Source: Clostridiales bacterium | Lineage (GTDB): Bacteria > Bacillota > Clostridia > Oscillospirales > Oscillospiraceae | Length of the DNA: 39,361 nt | Direction of reading: 5' to 3' | NCBI GenBank assembly: GCA_004558025.1 | Contig: SFEG01000016.1 | Coordinates: 1-39,361 of the forward strand | Part shown: positions 24,716 to 32,394 of the stretch, one piece after another | Layout of the letters: each line of letters opens with the position of its first letter | How positions within the stretch are numbered: the first letter of the stretch is position 1 | Position numbers and translations under genes: made by a program | The notes under the pieces: generated by a model | Told to the model about the DNA's origin: nothing | Databases searched by the model: none | Seen by the model: only the letters and a program-made list of their open reading frames with translations

Positions 24716-25390
24716 TTACTTTTTTGCCATATAATCGGCTACTGCCTGAAGATTTTCGCGGAAGCTGCCCTCTGCGACGAAGTTCTTGTCAAACAGCGCC
24801 GAGCCCATGGTGAAGGTCCAGGGTCCGATATCGAACATGGTGTCGATACGGTCGTAGCCGTTAATAGAGCCGGCGATGCAGATCTTTGCGTCAACTGCCT
24901 TGCAGAAGTCGTATGCCAGCTTCTCGCCGTCAACGACATGACGGTAGGCGAGAATGTCGAAGCCGGTGATGCCCTTTGCCATCAGATCCTTTGCATTCCG
25001 GATGATCTCCTCGTTGGTGCCCTCGAGGATGCTGGGGCTGCCGGAAACCTTGCCGACAAAGGGAAGGTACTCCATGCCGTTATCCTTGAGCAGCTTTGCG
25101 ACGGAGTCGTAGTAAATGGTGCCCATGAGGTAGTCAAAGCCGCAGTCGATGGCGGTCTGTGCACCGTCAAGACAGCTTGCCTCGTCATAGGTGACAACCT
25201 CGAGGAAGGTGGTCTTGCCGGCGGCCTTCATTGCGCCTGCCAGAGCCTTCATCTCGTCCTTGGGCAGACCGACATTCTTGAAGCCCCAGAACTTGACCTC
25301 TTCTATATCCTTGCACTGCTCGAATATCTCGGCTGCGTTCTTTACGGTGACATCGTGGTGAGTCAGCATTATGATAATTTCAGGTCTCAT
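24716..25390 (-). CDS. TIM-barrel protein of unknown reaction, phosphate-binding type
   Basis: 224 residues; alternating strands and helices fit a (beta/alpha)8 barrel. The C-terminal pair CIAGSINGYDRI and TFTMGSALF resembles the two glycine-rich loops that bind a substrate phosphate in HisA/TrpF/NanE-like barrels. Acidic and Lys residues at strand ends (EVVTYDEAS, FVGKVSGSP, FDILAYRH) could be catalytic. I do not recognise the exact family. First gene of the operon continuing with permease, kinase, dehydrogenase, phosphatase and Hpt-like genes, so an isomerase, epimerase or aldolase step on the phosphorylated product is plausible. AAAGGAG precedes the ATG. Confidence 0.7.
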   Translation of the reverse strand: MRPEIIIMLTHHDVTVKNAAEIFEQCKDIEEVKFWGFKNVGLPKDEMKALAGAMKAAGKTTFLEVVTYDEASCLDGAQTAIDCGFDYLMGTIYYDSVAKLLKDNGMEYLPFVGKVSGSPSILEGTNEEIIRNAKDLMAKGITGFDILAYRHVVDGEKLAYDFCKAVDAKICIAGSINGYDRIDTMFDIGPWTFTMGSALFDKNFVAEGSFRENLQAVADYMAKK

Positions 25391-25433
25391 TTTCTGTTTT
25401 CTCCTTTACTGAAAAACTGGTGTATATTTGTTA

Positions 25434-25453
25434 AGACTGAATAAATTTTATTG
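25434..25453. promoter_or_regulatory. Candidate operator motif AGACTGAATAAATTT
   Basis: This motif lies about 45 bp before the TIM-barrel gene. On the minus strand it sits between a possible TTGCAA -35 and TAACAA -10 with 17 bp spacing. A near copy, AGACTGAATTTATTTG, lies 15 bp before the DeoR regulator gene at 27854-27869. The sharing suggests a common regulator. Confidence 0.4.
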
Positions 25454-25539
25454 CAATTTTTCTTTCGTGTAAATGCTGAATTTGCACGCAAAAAAGCGGC
25501 TCAAACGCTTGACTTATCAATCTTTTTTTGCTTTTGCGC

Positions 25540-25574
25540 AAAATGCGCACTTTTTTTGAAAAAGTGCGCATTTT
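25540..25574. promoter_or_regulatory. Perfect 16-bp inverted repeat upstream of the TIM-barrel operon
   Basis: AAAATGCGCACTTTTT (25540-25555) and AAAAAGTGCGCATTTT (25559-25574) flank a TTG loop. The core AATGCGCA recurs at 27573-27580 and 27657-27664 in the flavin reductase/DeoR divergent region, so it may be a regulator site rather than a terminator. The rest of the 374-bp gap 25391-25764 is AT-rich and holds only this, the motif at 25434 and the terminator at 25698. Confidence 0.4.
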
Positions 25575-25697
25575 CATTTCGTTCATTTTTGCAATTTCAC
25601 TAAATTTGTTTGCCCAATTTCTACAAAAGCCCACGTTAAAAAACTGCCAATCATTCATTTTTTTGAACAATATATTTCCTGTCTGTCCAATACCTGA

Positions 25698-25744
25698 AAG
25701 CATAAGCAAAAAGCACCTCTCCCGAGGTGCTTTTGCTTATGCTT
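25698..25744 (-). terminator. Terminator after the G1P dehydrogenase gene
   Basis: A long stem: AAGCATAAGC...AGCACCTC (25698-25719) with GAGGTGCTTTTGC...ATGCTT (25724-25744), about 21 bp with one bulge and a 4-nt loop. It lies 20 bp after the stop of the minus-strand gene ending at 25765 and separates the two minus-strand operons. Confidence 0.75.
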
Positions 25745-25764
25745 ATTCGCTTATCCTGAGCCGC

Positions 25765-27009
25765 TCAGGTGAAGTCCAAAACGCGTCTCATGCGGATGAG
25801 GGTATTGCGGTTTCTGATTGCGGAGGAAACGGTTATCATTTCATCGGCAAGTTCGGGCTTTACTCCGATATGCTCGGGCAGGTACTTGCAGCCGCAGGCT
25901 GAGTACAGCGCCGCCATCTCCTCGGTCGTGGGCAGCTTGTTTATCATGTCGCGGATCTCATCCCAGTGATCGACTATGTTCTGCGGGTCGAAGGTGCCGA
26001 GAACATCGTTGGCATTTTCCTTGATGATGCCCGGGGCAAGGCGGTCGCCGAACTTTTCTCTTATCCACTCCTCGCTCAGAGGCTCAAACTTCTTTGCCTT
26101 GGGCGTGGGCAGGGATGCAAGGCGGTGATACTCCTTGATGCACAGATAAGTGCCTACGCCGACGCATTCTCCGTGGATGCCCTCCGCTCCCTCGAAGCGG
26201 GGCGGTTGCATCTCGACAAGGTGCGCCATAAGGTGCTCTGCGCCGGAGGCGGCTCTTGAGTGGTTGAGAAGCTGCATGGTCAGACCCGACTCCATCTGAG
26301 CCATCGTCATCGCCTCGTGATCGACCTCACCGGTTTTCGCCAGCTTATCTGCCGCTTCACGCATGATCTTCAGCGCGTGTTCTGCAAGCTCGCACACCAT
26401 CGGGCAGAAATACTCTCCCGTGACCATGGTGGATATCTTCCAGTCAAGCACGGATATGTACTTTGACAGAATGTCGTTGATGCCGCTGGATACAAGGCGC
26501 ATGGGTGCGCCCTTGATGATGTCAAGGTCGGTGACGACGAGCGTGGGTGCGCACATGGGAGTGGACTTCTTCTGACCGTTTAATATCGCCGAGCAGATGT
26601 TGGCGGTGAAGCCGTCGGAGGATGCAAGCGTGGGTATGGCAACAAAGGGAATGCCGAGCTTATATGCCGGATAGCGGCCGAAATCCATAATGGTGCCTGC
26701 TCCGTAGGCGACGAGGACCTCGGGGTTATCGAGCTTTGCCATCATCTCCTCGATGACGGTATCCTCGGCGCGCAGCCCCTTTGCCTCGAGGACTATCTCC
26801 TGGTCGGCGGCGACGTGCTTGCCCTCGGTGAGCTTGTAGATAACGGAGTCATAGACGACCGTGCGCTTTTTACCCGCAAGGCCGACCTCCTCCATGTACT
26901 TTTCAAAGTTCTTCACGGCACCGTATTCAACGACCACCATCTTGGTCTCCAGCTCATGCGTTCTGCCGCACTCGCAGGGACCCGCATATTTTGCACAATC
27001 CATTATCAT
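25765..27009 (-). CDS. sn-glycerol-1-phosphate dehydrogenase (AraM/EgsA family)
   Basis: 414 residues. In this family NAD(P)H reduces dihydroxyacetone phosphate to sn-glycerol-1-phosphate using Zn or Ni. Visible: GAGTIMDFGRY (103-113, nucleotide loop), IPTLASSDGF (125-134, close to the PTAxSxDGF substrate motif), metal ligands D179 (SSGINDIL), H259 (SGAEHLMAH) and H279 (GIHGE). The C-terminal EHIGV...IRNRNTLIRM matches B. subtilis AraM. The N-terminus has a CxC motif (GPCECGRTHE) seen in some clostridial members. No PcrB/GGGP synthase was found in the window, so lipid synthesis is not implied. Second gene after the flavin reductase-like gene, 11 nt apart. Confidence 0.87.
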   Translation of the reverse strand: MIMDCAKYAGPCECGRTHELETKMVVVEYGAVKNFEKYMEEVGLAGKKRTVVYDSVIYKLTEGKHVAADQEIVLEAKGLRAEDTVIEEMMAKLDNPEVLVAYGAGTIMDFGRYPAYKLGIPFVAIPTLASSDGFTANICSAILNGQKKSTPMCAPTLVVTDLDIIKGAPMRLVSSGINDILSKYISVLDWKISTMVTGEYFCPMVCELAEHALKIMREAADKLAKTGEVDHEAMTMAQMESGLTMQLLNHSRAASGAEHLMAHLVEMQPPRFEGAEGIHGECVGVGTYLCIKEYHRLASLPTPKAKKFEPLSEEWIREKFGDRLAPGIIKENANDVLGTFDPQNIVDHWDEIRDMINKLPTTEEMAALYSACGCKYLPEHIGVKPELADEMITVSSAIRNRNTLIRMRRVLDFT

Positions 27010-27020
27010 AGCGTTTTACC

Positions 27021-27521
27021 TCACATTTCTACCGTATCTAATTTCCCGTATCCGTTTATTGCAAAGAGCTGCTTTTTGCTTTCATCGCCGTAGATAGCAA
27101 CAACATCAGCGACAAAGAAGGTGTGATCGCCGACAGCGAGCGTGTCGCTCAGCCTGCACTCAAAAACGAGCTTGCTTGCCTCAACGACCTTGGGCGCAAT
27201 GACCTTTGCGTCAACAAGCTCAATACCGAGCTTTTGAGCCTTATCGGTATCTCTGCCGGAGCATCTTCCGCAGTCGAGAGCCTTTTGCTTCATCGTTTCG
27301 TCCACAAGGTTCAGCGCAAACTCGCCGTTTGCACGGATGTTGCCGCCGCTGAAGCCCTTGTTGCTCAGGCACGCGCCTATCTTGACGGGATGGTTGCTCA
27401 GATATGTCCACCATGACACCGCCATGAGATTGGTCCTGCCCGCACCGTCAACCGACGACAGCAGCGCAAAGGGCGCGGGGGTCGTCATTTTCTGAGCCTG
27501 TCCGACAGAAAGCTCTTTCAT
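27021..27521 (-). CDS. Flavin reductase-like (FMN-binding split barrel) protein
   Basis: 166 residues. The fold signature is visible as TPAPFALLSSVDGAGRTNLMA near the start, then a WWTYLSNHPVKIG region and the GNIRANGEFALNLV helix. Members bind FMN and reduce free flavin or act as small flavoproteins. The ATG at 27521 is preferred over an ATG 18 nt upstream because GGAGG lies 7 nt before it. First gene of a two-gene operon with G1P dehydrogenase, divergent from the DeoR gene. How it fits the pathway is unclear; it could supply reduced flavin or be an oxygen-stress accessory. Confidence 0.83.
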   Translation of the reverse strand: MKELSVGQAQKMTTPAPFALLSSVDGAGRTNLMAVSWWTYLSNHPVKIGACLSNKGFSGGNIRANGEFALNLVDETMKQKALDCGRCSGRDTDKAQKLGIELVDAKVIAPKVVEASKLVFECRLSDTLAVGDHTFFVADVVAIYGDESKKQLFAINGYGKLDTVEM

Positions 27522-27615
27522 AATATTACCTCCGTTCAAGAAAGTTCATTTAATTTTATAATAAGTGTGCAGAATGCGCAAGCTAATTATACCTCGGTTT
27601 CTGTGCAAAAAATAC

Positions 27616-27670
27616 TTGAAATTATTGTACCTCTTGTGGTATATTGTCGTGTATAAAAATGCGCACTTCG
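27616..27670 (+). promoter_or_regulatory. Promoter and candidate operator for the DeoR gene
   Basis: TTGAAA (27616-27621), an 18-bp spacer and TATATT (27640-27645) form a good promoter. AAAAATGCGCACTT (27655-27668) follows at about +5 to +20 and repeats the half-site of the dyad at 25540-25574, consistent with autoregulation. Confidence 0.5.
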
Positions 27671-27763
27671 CCGATTATTGCTTACGCACCTCTATATAAT
27701 ATTCGGCGGGAAAAGCCTTGTCAACCGTGCGAAATTCAGGCAAAACGAGTGCTTGAACCGCTG

Positions 27764-27811
27764 GGGCGATTTTTGCGTGTTTCGCTCGTTTTGGGCGATT
27801 TTTGCGTGTTT
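27764..27811 (+). repeat. 19-bp direct repeat in the DeoR leader
   Basis: GGGCGATTTTTGCGTGTTT occurs at 27764-27782 and 27793-27811, a period of 29 bp. Flanking AAAACGAG (27742-27749) and CTCGTTTT (27785-27792) are inverted copies. The region lies in the 364-bp gap 27522-27885. Confidence 0.5.
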
Positions 27812-27853
27812 TTTCTTGTCAGTACTACACAAAATCGGAGCTGTATTTTTTAC

Positions 27854-27871
27854 AGACTGAATTTATTTGTA
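27854..27871. promoter_or_regulatory. Second copy of the AGACTGAAT operator-like motif
   Basis: AGACTGAATTTATTTG, 15 bp before the DeoR start, matches AGACTGAATAAATTT at 25434 upstream of the TIM-barrel operon. Candidate DeoR site. Confidence 0.35.
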
Positions 27872-27885
27872 TCGGAGTGGTATAG

Positions 27886-28641
27886 TTGAAGACCGCAGTA
27901 AGAGAGCAAAGGATCATCAGCATTCTCGAAAGTCGCGGCGAAATGTCGGTCAACGAGCTGGGCGCAATCCTGAACATTTCGGTGTCCACCCTGCGAAAGC
28001 AGCTTGCGGATATGCAGGAAAAGAAGCTCATTATCCGCACCTACGGCGGCGTAATGTCGATAAATCCCGTGCCGGATGAGACCTTTGACAGCAAGCTTCA
28101 CAAGAATGTAAACGAAAAGCGGCGCATTGCGACCAAGGCGCGCACGCTCATAAAAAGCGGCGACTCGCTCTCGTTGGGCAGCGGCACGACCGTTTATGCG
28201 CTCAGCAACCTCCTTGACGACCTTGATGCCGCGGAGATATACACAAATTCCATGCAGGCGGCTGAATATCTCGCAAACTGGGCGATACTCAACACGCACA
28301 TCTGCGGCGGCATCATCAGGAGCGCGACGGGAACGATAATCGGCAGCGAGGCATACAACTTTTTTAACAACATAAATGTCGATTACGCCTTCATAAGCTG
28401 CGATGCGATTGACGACAACGGCATCGTATACAGCGACAATCTCGCCGTTGCCACGGTCGAGCGTGCCGTTTTGCGCAACGCGAAGAAAAAGTATGTGCTG
28501 TGCGACTCGACAAAATTCGGCAAAAGCTCCGTTGCGAGCATCGCCGACCTATCCGAGTGCGAGGCGGTCATTACCGGCACGGAGGCCAAGTCCGTAACCG
28601 AAAACCTCAAGTTCAGAGGCGTCAATATAATCTTTGCATAA
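27886..28641 (+). CDS. DeoR/GlpR family transcriptional regulator
   Basis: 251 residues. N-terminal DeoR helix-turn-helix (REQRIISILESRGEMSVNEL, then VSTLRKQLADM and IRTYGGV). The C-terminal sugar-phosphate sensor domain has SLGSGTTVYALSNLL (96-110) and VDYAFISCDAID. The family usually represses sugar or polyol catabolic genes and is released by a phosphorylated intermediate, which would suit the kinase in the adjacent cluster. The start is TTG at 27886 behind GGAGTGG. Divergent from the flavin reductase-G1PDH operon and followed by a terminator. Confidence 0.9.
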   Translation: MKTAVREQRIISILESRGEMSVNELGAILNISVSTLRKQLADMQEKKLIIRTYGGVMSINPVPDETFDSKLHKNVNEKRRIATKARTLIKSGDSLSLGSGTTVYALSNLLDDLDAAEIYTNSMQAAEYLANWAILNTHICGGIIRSATGTIIGSEAYNFFNNINVDYAFISCDAIDDNGIVYSDNLAVATVERAVLRNAKKKYVLCDSTKFGKSSVASIADLSECEAVITGTEAKSVTENLKFRGVNIIFA

Positions 28642-28647
28642 TTCTGT

Positions 28648-28672
28648 CTGCGGCATAGCCGCAGGCTTTTTT
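28648..28672 (+). terminator. Terminator after the DeoR gene
   Basis: CTGCGGC (28648-28654), ATA loop, GCCGCAG (28658-28664), then GC and six T's. Confidence 0.85.
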
Positions 28673-28751
28673 ACACTCTTTTTACAAAATTGCTCTGTCC
28701 TGTTTTACAAAAATGCGTTAATATGGTTTTGAAGGAGAAAGGAGGAATTAT

Positions 28752-29540
28752 ATGATAGATTTTAACGAAAAAAAGGGTTTTATTTGCGATATGGACGGTG
28801 TTATCTACCACGGCAACCGCATTTTGCCGGGCGTGGTGGAGTTTATAGATTGGCTCAAGGCAAACGATAAGGGTTACCTGTTTCTGACCAACAACAGCGG
28901 CTGCACGCCAAAGGAATTGAATCAGAAGCTTGCACGCATGGGGCTTGATGTTCCCGAGGAGCATTTTTACACCAGCGCGCTGGCAACGGCGGCGTTTATT
29001 AAGGAGCAGTCGCCGGGCTGCTCGGCATATGTAATCGGCGAGGCGGGACTGTTAAACGCCCTGTATGACGCGGGTATAACAATGAACGATATTAACCCCG
29101 ACTATGTAATCGTCGGCGAGGGCAAGGCGTATTCGCTCGACACGCTGACAAAGGCGACAAACCTTGTTTTGGAGGGAGCAAAGCTCATCGGAGCAAATTC
29201 CGATATCTCCGGCCCTATCGAAAACGGCATCGCGCCCGCCTGCCGCGCACTCATCGCCCCCATCGAGATGGCGACCGGAACCGAGGCGTATTTCTGCGGC
29301 AAGCCCAACCCGCTCATGATGCGCACGGGGCTTAAAATTCTCGGCTGCCACTCCGGTGAGGCTGTTATGATCGGCGACCGTATGGACACCGATGTCATTT
29401 CCAGCATGGAAAGCGGTATGTCCACAGTGCTGGTCATGTCCGGCATATCCACGCGCAAGACGCTTGAGCACTTTGCCTACCGTCCGAGCGTTATCCTCGA
29501 CGGCGTGGGCGATATCGTCAAAATGGCAAAGGGCGAATAA
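28752..29540 (+). CDS. NagD/AraL-like HAD-IIA sugar phosphatase
   Basis: 262 residues. HAD motif I CDMDGVIYHG (nucleophile D13, acid D15), motif II LTNNSG, a C2 cap domain in the middle, motif III KPNPLMM and motif IV MIGDRMDTDV are all present. This subfamily dephosphorylates small sugar and polyol phosphates, including glycerol phosphates and 4-nitrophenyl phosphate. In B. subtilis araL (HAD) lies next to araM (G1PDH), and here too an AraL-like gene lies near AraM-like genes, so it may remove accumulated phosphorylated intermediate. AAGGAGG supports the ATG. Flanked by terminators on both sides. Confidence 0.88.
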   Translation: MIDFNEKKGFICDMDGVIYHGNRILPGVVEFIDWLKANDKGYLFLTNNSGCTPKELNQKLARMGLDVPEEHFYTSALATAAFIKEQSPGCSAYVIGEAGLLNALYDAGITMNDINPDYVIVGEGKAYSLDTLTKATNLVLEGAKLIGANSDISGPIENGIAPACRALIAPIEMATGTEAYFCGKPNPLMMRTGLKILGCHSGEAVMIGDRMDTDVISSMESGMSTVLVMSGISTRKTLEHFAYRPSVILDGVGDIVKMAKGE

Positions 29541-29556
29541 ACCAATACTTAATCAC

Positions 29557-29586
29557 ACCGAGATGCGAAAAGCATCCCGGTTTTTT
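29557..29586 (+). terminator. Terminator after the HAD phosphatase gene
   Basis: ACCGAGATGC (29557-29566) and GCATCCCGGT (29572-29581) pair with one mismatch around GAAAA, followed by T's. From here to 29708 the gap holds no recognisable gene. Confidence 0.85.
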
Positions 29587-29708
29587 GTTGCAAATATGCC
29601 GGTTCACGCGCTGTTTGACGGTGCAGATCAAGGCAAAGGGTGCAGGGAATACCGGCCTGTATTGTCAAGGGCTTTAACGCAGCATGGGCGCAAATATGCC
29701 CGTCAAGC

Positions 29709-29725
29709 CTTACAAAGTCTTTACA
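29709..29725 (+). promoter_or_regulatory. Candidate Pho box before pstS
   Basis: CTTACA (29709-29714) and TTTACA (29720-29725) repeat with an 11-bp period, like PhoP sites of Firmicutes (TTWACA direct repeats). A third, weaker TTTACG follows at 29743. Located about 95 bp before pstS. Confidence 0.5.
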
Positions 29726-29818
29726 AAAACGCGGTGGTAGCCTTTACGACACGGCGGTAGGCTAAAGCCGTAGTAAAAAGAAGTCTGCAAGAAAAATTTT
29801 GTAAAAGGAGTACACAAA

Positions 29819-30637
29819 ATGAAAAGAAAAAGCTTACTTGCCGCCGTTATGGCCGCTATGATGACGCTCACCCTGCTTGCCGGCTGCGGCAGTAACGGCG
29901 AACCCCGGAGTGTTTCCACCAACGGCTCGACCTCCATGGAGAAGGTCATCGGCGCACTTTCGGAACGGTTCATGGAAAACAACAAGGATATAACCGTCAC
30001 CTACGACCCCACAGGCTCGGGCACGGGCATCGAGTCCGTCAGCAACGGAAGCTGCGATATCGGTCTTTCCTCCCGTGCACTCAAGGATAACGAAACCGGT
30101 CTTGTCGGTACGACCATCGCACTTGACGGCATCGCCGTTATCGTCAATGCAGACTGCAAGGTAAGCGACCTCAGCGTTCAGCAGATAGCCGACATTTTCA
30201 CCGGCAAAATCACGAACTGGAGCGAGCTCGGCGGCGACGACCTCGAAATCTCCTGCATCGGCAGAGAGGCAAACTCCGGCACCCGTGACGGCTTTGAATC
30301 CGTCACCGGCACCAAGGACGCATGCAAGCTTTCTCAGGAGCTTACAAGCACCGGAGCGATAATCTCCGCAGTTGCCGGCAACAAGAACGCAATCGGCTAC
30401 GCTTCCCTGTCCGCAGTCGAGGGACAGACCGGCATCAAGGCTCTGACCGTGGGCGGCGTTGCCTGCTCTGAGGAAGCCGTGCTTGACGGCAGCTACGCAA
30501 TCCAGAGGCCCTTCGTCCTCGTAACCAAGGACGGTGCGGAGCTTTCCGAAGCAGCACAGACATTCTTTGACTTCGCAACAAGCACCGACGCTGCCGACCT
30601 CATCAGAGGCGCAGGCGCAGTCCCCGTTGCAAAGTAA
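29819..30637 (+). CDS. pstS: Phosphate-binding lipoprotein PstS
   Basis: 272-residue receptor of the high-affinity phosphate importer. Signal peptide with lipobox LLAGC (C23). Phosphate-binding segments of PstS are present: NGSTSMEKVIGALSERF, PTGSGTGIESVSNGSCDIG, SSRALKDNE and REANSGTRDGFESV. AAAAGGAG precedes the ATG. First gene of pstSCAB-phoU; a hairpin separates it from pstC. Confidence 0.95.
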   Translation: MKRKSLLAAVMAAMMTLTLLAGCGSNGEPRSVSTNGSTSMEKVIGALSERFMENNKDITVTYDPTGSGTGIESVSNGSCDIGLSSRALKDNETGLVGTTIALDGIAVIVNADCKVSDLSVQQIADIFTGKITNWSELGGDDLEISCIGREANSGTRDGFESVTGTKDACKLSQELTSTGAIISAVAGNKNAIGYASLSAVEGQTGIKALTVGGVACSEEAVLDGSYAIQRPFVLVTKDGAELSEAAQTFFDFATSTDAADLIRGAGAVPVAK

Positions 30638-30652
30638 GGCGCACGAAAACCG

Positions 30653-30681
30653 ACATCCCATGCGTGTCCATGGGATGTTTT
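30653..30681 (+). terminator. Attenuating hairpin between pstS and pstC
   Basis: ACATCCCATG (30653-30662) and CATGGGATGT (30669-30678) form a 10-bp stem followed by TTTT. It looks like a leaky terminator that would give more pstS than permease transcript. Confidence 0.6.
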
Positions 30682-30695
30682 GTCAGGAGTATTTC

Positions 30696-31559
30696 ATGAA
30701 GTACAAAAACATATTGGAGAAAGGATTTCGTCTGCTTTTTCTCATATGCGGACTTATTGCGGTGGCGTTCGTTCTTCTGATAAGCGTCTATCTTATCATC
30801 GCCGGCATCCCCGCCATTCGTGAGATAGGACTTATCCCCTTCCTGTTCGGCGACACCTGGGACGCAGGCAGCGAGCAGTTCGGCATCCTGCCCTTTATTT
30901 TGACAAGCGTATACGGAACCGCAGGAGCGGTCATAATCGGTGTGCCCATCGGCATAATGACGGCGCTGTACCTTTCCAAAGTCGCACCGCCGAAAACGGC
31001 AAAGCTTGTGAACACCGCCGTTGAGCTTCTTGCCGGCATACCCTCGGTCATATACGGCCTTGTGGGAATGATAGTCGTAGTTCCCGCGGTACAGAGCGTT
31101 TTCGGCCTATCCTCGGGCGCGTGTCTTCTGACTGCGATAACAGTTCTTGCCGTTATGATACTGCCCTACATCATAAGCATCTCCAAAACCGCGCTTGATG
31201 TAGTTGCGCCGGAATACGAGGAGGCATCGCTTGCCCTGGGTGCGCTCAAAACCGAGACCTATTTCAGAGTTTCGCTGCCGGCAGCAAGACGCGGCATTGC
31301 AACCGCCGTTGTTCAGGGTGTGGGCAGAGCAATGGGCGAAGCGATGGCGATCATCATGGTCGCCGGAAATGTCGCCAATATGCCGGGACTGTTTTCCTCC
31401 GTGAGATTTCTGACCACCGCCATCGTGTCGGAGATGTCCTACGCGTCCTACGGCACGCTGCACAGGGATGCGCTGTTTTCCATAAGTCTGGTGCTGTTTT
31501 TGTTTATTATGATGGTCAACACCCTGCTGCACACGATATCCCATAAGGAGGAAGGCTGA
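30696..31559 (+). CDS. pstC: Phosphate ABC transporter permease PstC
   Basis: 287-residue membrane subunit with about six segments. Family features: FLFGDTWDAGSEQFGILPF, GIPSVIYGLVGM and the EAA-type loop EEASLALGALKTETYFRVSLP. The ATG at 30696 follows AGGAG and gives the normal PstC N-terminus; a longer reading that overlaps pstS is rejected. Spaced 2 nt from pstA. Confidence 0.93.
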   Translation: MKYKNILEKGFRLLFLICGLIAVAFVLLISVYLIIAGIPAIREIGLIPFLFGDTWDAGSEQFGILPFILTSVYGTAGAVIIGVPIGIMTALYLSKVAPPKTAKLVNTAVELLAGIPSVIYGLVGMIVVVPAVQSVFGLSSGACLLTAITVLAVMILPYIISISKTALDVVAPEYEEASLALGALKTETYFRVSLPAARRGIATAVVQGVGRAMGEAMAIIMVAGNVANMPGLFSSVRFLTTAIVSEMSYASYGTLHRDALFSISLVLFLFIMMVNTLLHTISHKEEG

Positions 31560-31561
31560 AC

Positions 31562-32392
31562 ATGAGAAAGGCACGGGATCTCTCCCTCAAATTCTGCATG
31601 AAGCTGTGCGCCGGCATCACCTGCCTTATCCTGCTGGGTATTATCGGCTACCTGCTCTATCGCGGCATACCCGGCATAAGTGGCGAATTTCTCACCGCGC
31701 AGACAAGCTATATAAAAGACACCGTCGGCATACTGCCGAATATTCTTAACACCTTGTATCTTATCCTGCTCGTCATGCTCATCGCCGTACCGCTGGGTGT
31801 GGGGGCAGCGGTGTATCTGACCGAATACGCTTCCGACCGTCGCATCACCAACGCCGTCAGCTTCGCCGTAGAAACGCTCACGGGTATCCCCTCTATCATC
31901 TTCGGTCTTGTCGGTATGTTGTTTTTCACGCAGATACTCGGACTGCGGCAGGGTATTTTGGCCGGTGCGCTGACACTTATCATCATGGTGCTGCCCACGG
32001 TCATAAGCAACACCGGGGAAAGCCTGCTCGCCGTGCCGCAATCCTACCGTGAGGGTGCGCTGGCACTCGGCTCGGGCAAGTGGCACATGGTACGCACAGT
32101 CGTTCTGCCAAACGCCGTTGACGGCATCGTCACCGGCTGCATTCTTGCAGTGGGCAGAGTAGTCGGCGAATCGGCGGCACTGCTGTTTACCGCGGGCTTC
32201 GGTCTGAGGCTCTTGGGCTTTGCCGACGCGCTGCAATCGTCCGCCGCCTCTCTCTCGGTTGCGCTGTACATTTACGCAAATGAGGAGGGTAAATTCGATG
32301 TGGCTTTTTCAATCGCGGTAATTCTTATCGCCGTAACGCTTATAATCAATCTCGCCGCCGCGTTTGTCGGCAAAAAGGTCAGAAAGGACTAA
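31562..32392 (+). CDS. pstA: Phosphate ABC transporter permease PstA
   Basis: 276-residue partner of PstC. GIPSIIFGLVGMLFF and the cytoplasmic loop REGALALGSGKWHMVRTVVLP are typical. About six membrane segments. GGAGGAAG, at the end of pstC, is its ribosome site. pstB follows after 2 nt. Confidence 0.93.
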   Translation: MRKARDLSLKFCMKLCAGITCLILLGIIGYLLYRGIPGISGEFLTAQTSYIKDTVGILPNILNTLYLILLVMLIAVPLGVGAAVYLTEYASDRRITNAVSFAVETLTGIPSIIFGLVGMLFFTQILGLRQGILAGALTLIIMVLPTVISNTGESLLAVPQSYREGALALGSGKWHMVRTVVLPNAVDGIVTGCILAVGRVVGESAALLFTAGFGLRLLGFADALQSSAASLSVALYIYANEEGKFDVAFSIAVILIAVTLIINLAAAFVGKKVRKD

Positions 32393-32394
32393 CA

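Noticed and set aside
24716..25390. PcrB/GGGP synthase partner for G1P dehydrogenase
   Set aside because: Size and TIM-barrel form would fit, but the PcrB motifs are absent and the strand-end sequences differ, so archaeal-type lipid synthesis is not supported.
25540..25574. Intrinsic terminator for the G1P dehydrogenase operon
   Set aside because: A much better placed terminator lies at 25698-25744, and the half-site recurs in the DeoR region, so an operator is at least as likely.
27764..27811. Short CRISPR-like repeat array
   Set aside because: Only two copies with a 10-bp spacer, no cas genes nearby.
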